A stretch of 64,000 nucleotides of DNA from Nemertoderma westbladi (taxonomy: Eukaryota; Xenacoelomorpha; Nemertodermatida; Nemertodermatidae), in NCBI GenBank assembly GCA_032718475.1, contig JAUCBJ010001784.1:1-64000 (forward strand), written 5' to 3'. Each line of letters starts with the position of its first letter. The stretch's first letter is position 1. The position numbers and the translations under genes are program-made. Under the pieces are notes generated by a model. That model searched no databases. It was given only the letters and a program-made list of their open reading frames with translations, and was not told where the DNA came from. This document shows, piece by piece, positions 56,241 through 64,000 of this stretch.

Positions 56241-59200
56241 TGCACCTGGCAGCAGGGGTACAGGGCGTGACCCAGCAGATGAGCTGCACAGCCAATGGTG
56301 GGTCATGTGCACCAGAGTAGATATGGGTGATGGGCCTCATATCTGACTCCACTGCGACACCCACCCTGGGGAATGGCAAACCAGGGTGTGGTATTTGCCC
56401 CGAGAGCTGACTTGGCTAAAAAGCACCCCCAACCCCCACTATGGATTACATTAGTAATGCGGAGGTCCGGCCACTAGAGGCCAGTGGAATTACCTGACAC
56501 AATCGGCCTCATAGGCGTCAGTTATCTCCTGACTGGCTGCCTGTCTAACCCCCTACTGGAGAGAGAGCAGTCAACAATTCTTTGAGTCCCTTTCCTGATG
56601 ACCTTTCTGGCCCAAACCCTGGGTCACCAGGGAGGCCAGATTGTGAGGGGGGGATGGATTCTGGAGTTGGAGGCTACTCTCATATTCCACCCCGACCAAC
56701 AAAGCCATTGGTGAATCTGAGGCAAGTCACTAGACTAGCCTCAGTAAACACCCTAACACCCAGGTCCCCAATGCGACAAGGTGAGCTGACTGCCTTGGCA
56801 AATAAGCTTTCTCTTAGCGCAGTGTGTGTTCAAAAGCACCGAATTCAGACTGGACAGACTGATGAGGTTCTGATTAAGGACATGGGGGCGGTTGGCAACT
56901 CGCCCTCGCGTCAGCAGATGATAGTGGCAATGGTGGAATTGGTCTATTGATGAATCCAACTGCACAAATAGACCAAATCTCTAACCGTATCATCCGTTGC
57001 CACCTATCATGTTCTGGAAGACTGGCTAAGAAGTTTCCTAAGGTGGTTCTGATTGTGTGCTACTCTCGAACTAGTGTTGCCCCTGTAGAGGAGGTGGAAA
57101 ATTTCTACCTCAATCTACAAGCAGCTACTGATGGAGTGGATCAGCATGCATTCTTAACATTCCTGGGAGACTTTCACTTTCTTACTAACTCCACACGTGA
57201 GTTGATTGTGCTAGTTAATTATAATATAATATATAATTATTATATTAATATAATAATAATTATATTAATATAATTATTAATATAATAATAAGAATTATTA
57301 CAATTAATAAGAATTACATAATTATTGAATCTCTGCACATTCATTGGTCGAATCTACTAATTTGTCAGCCCTAGTATGCCCGTCGTGTGTTACATCAATG
57401 CAAACTTCATGTTTTAGGCCTGACCCCCTCCATTCAGTATCTTGACCTCCTGTTATCACCTTGCGATGTAATAATTTACCATTATATACTTCATTCTGAG
57501 CAATTTCGTCAGTCTTCCTATCTTTTCCACCGGTTGTCACAAATTGTTTTTTACCGCTCGCTCGCCCGTCCGCTCGCTTGCTCGCCTTTTCATTCGTCCC
57601 ATTTCATTTACTTTGCTAACACTTTATTTCTACTGATATTTGTAACCACATATACTCGAAGTAAATGTTTCATTCATTTCCACTCCCCTTATTTTATCAT
57701 TATTTTTACTACGTTATCGAAATATATTATGTTATTTATTAGTGCTTTTATTGTCCACATTTCATTATCATAACTGGCCGTGATTTGTAAATACAAAAGA
57801 ATTGAATGCGAGCGAGCACGTTAATAAAGAAACTCAATTTTGCAACCGAAACCTCCCTTGAGTGTCCCAATGATAGACAGGCCCACTTTGAAAAGCTCCT
57901 CAATAATGACAGGGTATTAATGCCTGATAACTTTATAGAAGTAAAAGTGTCTGAGTCTGTACTCCCAGATATTCCCATTGGCGATATCTCCTTTGCAGAA
58001 GTGAAGGTTGCTGCAAAGAGCATTAAGACCAATCGTGCCAGTGGAGTAGATCGTGTTCCCCCTGAGGTCTTTAAAATACCTGAGTGTTTAAAGCTCATCT
58101 ATCCCATCATAGTAGACATGTACCGAACAACAAGAGTCCCACTAGAAATGAAAACAAATAAGTTGGTGCCAGTTCCCAAGAAGGGCAACCTAACACTCTA
58201 TGGTTCTTTTCAGGGAATCTCATTGATCTCGATTGCTGCAAAGCTATACAATAGAATTCTATGATCCCATTGAAAGACTGCTCCGTGGAAATCAGAATGG
58301 GTTCCGTAAAGGTCGTAGGACCATGGAGCCCATTTTGGCACTTAGAAGGATAATTGAAGAGTTATCAAAAATGAAAGACAGTGACTGGCTGTTATCTTTG
58401 TTGACTTCTTCAAGGCCTTTGATTCAGTCTCTCGCTCACGTACGTTCAGTATACTTTCATTATATGGGATTCCTGATGAAATTATTGCAGCAATCAGATC
58501 AGCATACGATGGTTCGACAACATTTGTGTCTACTATTGACGGTGACACAGAACCATTTGAAGTGTTATGGGTGTCCTCCGGGGAGACACTTGCACCATTC
58601 TTGTTCATAATTGTGGTTGACTATGTTCTACGCATGTCCTTAGATCATCATAATGATGATGGGGAGATGATAACTCCACCTACTGGCTTCAGAAGTCGAG
58701 TAAATCCTGCCAAGTACCTAACTGATCTAGACTTTGCTGATGACTTAGGAGTACTCTCAGAATCACTAGAGGGAGACCAACGGCTCCTCAGCTCATTAGA
58801 ACATGCTGCTTCTAGTGTTGGTCTTTTTATTAACTCCAGAAAGACCAAAATTTTGACAGTTAACTTTGAAAGTCCTCAGCAAGTCTCTGATCGGATGAGC
58901 ATAAGCTCAAAAGATGGTATGCTTAAGCATGTGGATGACTTCTGTTACCTGGGATCATGGATCCGGAAGTCAGGTGAGGACCTTCGAATACGTAAGGGAA
59001 AGGCATGGGCAGCCTTGAATAGGCTTTCCAGGATTTGGAAGTCACCGAGAATTAATCGGAAACTTAAGGTCCGGTTATTTAGAGCAGCAGTAGTTCCAGT
59101 ACTCCTCTATGGGAGTCCATGCTGGGCTCTAACTGCTGAGGACACCAAATCTCTGGATGGCACATTCACAAGAATGCTACGCCGGGTTCATTGTGTCAAG

Positions 59201-59565
59201 TACAATGCACACATCTCCAACCAGACACTATATAACATTGGAGGTGTCTCATTGGTTCCCCCAAGCTTGACACTAGAACAAAATCGCCTCCGCTTTGCAG
59301 GACATTGCTTTCGCCGTGAGGACCAGCCAGTGCATAATCTTGTACTTTGGCAGCCTCATGGAGTGAATAAGCATGGTGGACAGCCCATGACTTTCTTGAG
59401 ACGCATCTTAAAGGACACTGGCCTTGAAGATGCGGATGATCTAGCAAATGTCATGGGTGATAGGGAGTTGTGGCGGTGCAATTTTGTCGATAAGCCGGCA
59501 CAGCATTCTTAAAAATGCAGCTGCAATGCAGCATGCCGATCCTAGTAGTAGTAGTAGTAAGATTA
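56240..59565 (+). mobile_element. LINE A, copy 3, near full length
   Basis: GC-rich 5' leader (about 56240-56580); AP endonuclease pieces (LASVNTLTPRSPMRQGELTA near 56740, SAVCVQKHRIQTGQ, FLTFLGDF near 57170); an AT-rich interruption at 57190-57790; then RT: NRASGVDRVPPEVFK (about 58030-58070), LVPVPKKGNL, QNGFRKGRRTMEPI (about 58295-58335), the active-site box LDFADDLGVL (about 58720-58755), and the C-terminal domain to the stop at 59512. At least two frameshifts (about 58255 and 58395) and a missing endonuclease end make it defective. The 3' end carries a TAG repeat (59547-59561). It is the longest of three copies in the window. Confidence 0.88.
57190..57790. other. Interruption inside LINE A copy 3
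   Basis: Starts with about 100 bp of pure A/T (57210-57320), followed by unrelated sequence including a GCTCGCTCGCCCGTCCGCTC stretch near 57555. It replaces the end of the endonuclease domain. No target duplication or terminal repeat was recognised. Confidence 0.5.
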
Positions 59566-60356
59566 GAATCATCTTCAGCATGAAAAAATACCATAGAAAC
59601 ATTGTTTTTGTTCATTCACACCACCAAAATGTAACTATTTGTTGCTATTAGCAAGTTACTCGGACATCGCGATTTATTGCAATATATCGCGATTAAAGCG
59701 ATAACTTTGAAATCTCATAAATGGCCACTGCTGCATGGAAGCAAAAAGGTTTTAGTGCCTGGATATAGCCAAAAATATACAAAACAACATATACAAGTGC
59801 CAATTTCTAAAACATTCGTCCACATTGGAAGTTTTTCAATCCAAAATAACTCATCGCGATGAATGCCCATTGTAAATATTTTTCAAAAAACATTAAAATT
59901 TGCAACTTATTCAAACTTTTGACTTCAAATTCGAAATCAGCACCCCCAAAAACACCAACACAAAAATTTTCAACATATTGACACTTGTACAGTATTACTT
60001 GTATTTTTGAGAAATTTTTGTTTCCGAGTGCTCACGTAACCTGTACTTTTGGCGCGCGGAAACCCAATTTTCAAATTGTCATACCTTTTGATCCAGTAGA
60101 CCAATTGAGCTAATTTATTTTTTAATTTTCATCATTTACCAAGGTCTATAACATATCCAAAATTGAGCGAAATCCAAAGACATGGGTTAACTTTTAAAAT
60201 TTTTCTGGATGATTATAAATGGAATTACTCATACAATAATTACGTGGACTGTTGATTGGGCCTACTATAAATCAACATTCTAGAGACAGGGGGGAAAACT
60301 CGACGCAAAACCCGCCTTGGCGAATTAATATCCCGCCTCAATGTTAAATTCTCAAT
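59566..60356. other. Intergenic, no feature seen
   Basis: AT-rich. Contains TATCGCGAT-like words near 59665-59705. No gene recognised. Confidence 0.5.
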
Positions 60357-60430
60357 TTAGCGAAAGGAGCAGGTTACAGTGACACGATATTTTAACCAAA
60401 ACAATAAACTAAACACAATAGAACAGGTTA
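60357..60430. repeat. Isolated 68-bp minisatellite unit
   Basis: One unit plus a partial: GCGAAAGGAGCAGGTTACAG, then TTTTAACCAAAACAATAAAC, matching the arrays at 36826-37075 and 61740-62430. Confidence 0.8.
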
Positions 60431-61384
60431 CAGTTTTATTTTTGAGAGTAATCAGCTGTTATTTGCGTCGAATTTCCCCTGGAGAGGGATCAATTTTTAT
60501 TGCGTCCAGTTCCTGCACATTGACTTGAATTATACAGTATATTGATGTGTTATTGTTATTTTGACTTTTAAGTTGTTTTTCAGTTGACAAAAATTGTCTA
60601 AACTGTAAGGCATGACTTAGCTGACTTTGTGGCTCGTCCCACATAATAAAAAATGAAACTTTGCTTCACACTAACAAAAATATAATATGAAGCAAATAAT
60701 TTCATTATGAAGCACGTTTACAAGATATAAGATAAGATTTTTGAGTATTTATAAAAAACGCCCAAAAGGCACAACCAGATAAATAACAACGAATAGAGCC
60801 AAATAATAAATTTAGATTCCTCCTAAATGTATTACCCCGTCAGTCCGTCGCCCAGCTGAATATATCTTCCCAGTGAATCCTATATATAGGTACTGTACTA
60901 CACGTACTCCTGCTAAGTTAGCGGTAGCCGGTAGGCCAGCGGACTCCTTAAATACATACAACAAACCTATGTTGGTATCTACAACTTAGTTGGTAGGACT
61001 AGTGGCGAACCCATACCTACTGAGGACTAGTGGCGAACCTATACCTCTACTGTAAATACAGTAGTAATATTTTCCTAAACTTTCACATCAAGGCACTCTC
61101 ATCTTACGCAAGCCTGAATGTATTATAGTAAGTTTAGTTTTGGACGTTTATGAATAGGCCTACTACACGTGCAATACGGCCGTCATCGAATACGTTACTT
61201 ACTGTATTATAGGCCTACTTAGTTTTAGTTTAATTTAATCGAAAACTTCAACCGGTAGCCGGTAGGCCAACAGTACATGCCTGCTGACAGCAGCTTAATT
61301 GATACCGGTAGGCCTACTTAATTACTTACAACTGTACATTATAATTATACTGTACTCTAGTAATGTTGGAATATTGTTTCTATC
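60431..61384. other. Intergenic, no feature seen
   Basis: AT-rich. Rich in CCGGTAGGCC and TAGGCCTAC words between 60920 and 61320. No gene recognised. Confidence 0.5.
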
Positions 61385-61520
61385 GGCAGTGATTTTTTAT
61401 GTCATTTTATTTGACTTTTTTTGTCATTTTTTTTTTACGAATTATGCATAATGACTTTTGTTGTCCATTTAATGACTTTTATTGTCATTTTAATGACTTT
61501 TATTGTCACTTTTTATGTAT
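61385..61520. repeat. Degenerate 22-bp repeat with AATGAC/GTCATT pairs
   Basis: Units close to AATGACTTTTATTGTCATTT, each an inverted repeat AATGAC-7 nt-GTCATT, in four to six degenerate copies. Confidence 0.8.
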
Positions 61521-61739
61521 GTATTTCTTCAAACTGTCAGACTGGTGATTTCTGGACTGTCAGACAGTTGATTTCACTATGCCTGTGCCAAAACATTCCA
61601 TGATTCCATGATTTATAGACTATGAGATAGAATTCCATATGCGCCTGTGGTAAAAAGACTCTATATTTAATAGTTTGTGGTTGTTGTCGATAATCGATTA
61701 CCACATGACGTAGCAAAACACTCATTTTATAGCCAAAAA

Positions 61740-62430
61740 CAATTACCAATTGATGGAAAGGAGCAGGTTAAGGCCGAGTTTTCTAACCAAAACAATAAAC
61801 AGTCACTTTAGGCCTACCAAATCAGGGAAAGGAGCAGGTTACAGAGACGGGATTTTCTAACCAAAACAATAAACGATCACTTAACTAATTGAGGGAAAGG
61901 AGCAGGTTACAGAGGCGGGATTTTCTAACCAAAACAAAAAACGATCACTTAACTTATTGAGGGAAAGGAGCAGGTTACAGAGGCGGGATTTCCTAACCAA
62001 AACAATAAACGATAACATTACCAATTGAGGGAAAGGAGCAGGTTACAGAGGCGGGATTATCTAACCAAAACAATAAACGATCATTTAACTAATTGAGGGA
62101 AAGGGGCAGGTTACAGAGGCGGGATTTTCTAACCAAAACAATAAACGATCATTTAACAAATTGACGGAAAGGAGCAGGTTACAGAGACGGGATTTTCTAA
62201 CCAAAACAATAAACGATAACATTACCAATTGAGAGAAAGGAGCAGGTTACAGAGACGGGATTTTCTAACCAAAACAATAAACGATAACATTACCAATTGA
62301 GAGAAAGGAGCAGGTTACAGAGGCGGGATTTTCTAACCAAAACAATAAACGATAACATTACCAATTGAGGGAAAGGAGCAGGTTACAGAGGCGGGATTAT
62401 CTAACCAAAACAATAAACGATCATTTAGCT
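61740..62430. repeat. 68-bp minisatellite array, ten units
   Basis: The GGAAAGGAGCAGG core recurs at about 61755, 61826, 61894, 61962, 62030, 62098, 62166, 62234, 62302 and 62370: 68 bp each after the first, which has a small insertion containing GGCCTAC. Variants alternate between GATCACTTAAC, GATAACATTACC and GATCATTTAAC in the second half of the unit. Confidence 0.95.
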
Positions 62431-62735
62431 TTTTTTCATTTCATTATCATTATTTATATTTAACATAATAATTAAAAAAACATTAAATTAAAATAAAGGG
62501 AGAAGTTACCAGGCAATAAGATGCACTTAGGATAACAGTTTAGATACATAGTAAAATAAATTCACAGAATTCAATTCAAAAATATAAACAATTTGAAATA
62601 CAGTATGATTAGATAATTTCAAGTACAGTAAGCTAAGAAGTATATGTAACAACAACTGAAATAAAACAAATAACCAGAAGTTCAGTCGATCTAAACATTA
62701 AATTAAATTTAAAATTATATAAGAATATAATTAAA

Positions 62736-64000
62736 CTATGGTGCACCGTCAAACGTACAATACCTCACCAAATCTACATTTTTTAATTTACGAGAAAATT
62801 CGCTTTTTGATTTAGCCTCCACTAAAGATGACGGTAAACTGTTCCAAATTGAAACAACACGGTTTGAAAAAAATTCATTGAATATTTTTAGCCGAGAACG
62901 TCTTTGGAAAAGTTTAAATTTATGGCCGCGTAATCCACCTTGCCGTGCGTAACAGAAAAACTGGTCAAAATCAACATTCACATAGTTATTAACGATACCA
63001 AACGTCATTTTTAGGTCATTGGCGATGCGGCGCTCCTGCAGGGATTCTAATTTAAGGAAACCTAATCGTTGCATATAAGAATAATTACTATCAATTTTGC
63101 ATCTGGAAAATAAACGACGTGTGAAATACCTTTGCACTTTTTCAAGTTTGTTTATAGAACCTTGTTGGTATGGTGACCAAACAGGGGTGCAGTATTCAAC
63201 GATTGGTCTGACAAACGATTTGTATGCAACCAAAATCGACACCAAATGGGCAGAATTAAAACATCGAAAAATCATGTTAATAATTTTACAAGCTTTATGT
63301 GCCTGTTGTTTACAGTATGAGTCAAACTTGAGATCGGAACATATCATCAGACCCAAATCCTTGCATTCCTTATCCTCTTTGAGCGATTTCTCGCACAACT
63401 TGTATGACGCTTTCTGGTTATTCTTACCAACATTATACCACGGAGCATTTGTGAGCAGCGACCGAGAGTTGCCAGTCGGCTGCCCAGTCACCCAACTTTG
63501 ACAGCGAACACTGTAATAAATGACTCTCCTTTGACGGCGCATACAGTTTGACGTCATCTGCAAACAGTTTGCATGTAATAATATCAACTAGTTGTGGCAG
63601 GTCATTAATAAATATTAAGAACAGAACTGGCCCCAACACACTTCCTTGAGGTGTACCGGAAATGACGTCACATACCTTCGAGAAACAGGCACCAACCACG
63701 AATCTCTGTGTTCGGCCTGACAAGAACGCTGCGATCCAAGCCAGTAGATTACCTCCGATTCCATAACTTGTAAGTTTAGAAATCAGTTTCGAATGGACTA
63801 CAGAGTCAAACGCCTTTGCGTAGTCAATGTATATTATGTCTAGATTATTCTTGTCATCAATTAGTTTAAGCCAATCAGCTGTGCATTCGAGTAGTTGGGT
63901 ACATGTGGAACGTTTCTCTAAGAAGCCGTGTTGGGACCTTGATATTAATTTGTGCAAAAGCAAATAGCGACATATCTCATCCTTGATGCACATCTCCATG
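62736..64000 (-). mobile_element. Jockey/CR1-like LINE, RT part, cut by window end
   Basis: The minus strand reads RT from the window edge: SQHGFLEKRSTCTQLLE, motif A DYAKAFDSVVH (about 63800-63830), GTPQGSVLGPVLFLIFINDL (about 63600-63655) and active-site box KLFADDVKLYAP (about 63540-63575). A frameshift near 63440 separates this from the C-terminal domain (about 63430-62736: VAYKSFVRPIVEYCTPVW, RRLFSRCKIDSN, IFNEFFSNRVVSIWN), which ends at the stop at 62736. The 5' part with the endonuclease would lie beyond 64000. AT-rich sequence at about 62440-62735 may be its 3' UTR. Confidence 0.87.

Overview
The window is animal nuclear DNA, AT-rich and full of repeats. It carries spliced genes with GT-AG introns, AATAAA poly(A) signals, several classes of retrotransposon, satellites and a tRNA-derived SINE. 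A HMG-box plus MAEL-domain Maelstrom gene, a D-glutamate cyclase (DGLUCY) gene and ABCC-type transporters point to a metazoan, probably a marine invertebrate. The species cannot be named from the sequence alone. Host genes are intron-poor: Maelstrom is read here with 2 coding exons, DGLUCY with 3, and each ABCC gene with 2.

Layout. 1-4949 is a young Ty3/gypsy element on the minus strand, with one open gag-pol frame and identical LTR segments. 5920-8772 is maelstrom (+), followed by a 21-bp minisatellite. 10.0-11.2 kb is a 5'-truncated LINE (-). 12.3-12.85 kb is a 16-bp minisatellite with higher-order structure. 13.46-17.29 kb is a homogeneous 28-bp satellite of about 135 copies that stops just beyond the poly(A) signal of the minus-strand DGLUCY gene (17369-20212). 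22.5-24.4 kb is a decayed BEL/Pao element (+).

26.8-43.5 kb is a large inverted duplication. Each arm holds an intact ABCC (MRP4-like) gene, minus in the left arm and plus in the right. The spacer holds a BEL/Pao element with about 99% identical LTRs but a gutted interior. The left arm alone contains an 827-bp TA-flanked inverted-repeat transposon that carries a perfect histone-type 3' stem-loop; the right arm preserves its empty site.

44.1-54.5 kb is a second large BEL/Pao-like LTR element (-) with gag and protease remnants but no recognisable reverse transcriptase or integrase. One LTR is split by a LINE with an 11-bp target duplication. 55.4-59.6 kb holds two non-LTR retrotransposons, one nearly full length. 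61.7-62.4 kb is a 68-bp minisatellite that also occurs at 36.8 kb and 60.4 kb. 62.7-64.0 kb is a Jockey/CR1-like LINE (-) running off the window.

The host genes do not form an operon. Maelstrom acts in piRNA silencing of transposons, D-glutamate cyclase in mitochondrial D-amino-acid catabolism, and ABCC proteins in membrane export. The interest lies mainly in the repeat architecture. No clearly new defence or regulatory system was identified; the strongest oddities are the histone stem-loop inside a DNA transposon, the ABCC palindrome with its mosaic divergence, and the RT-less BEL-like element.
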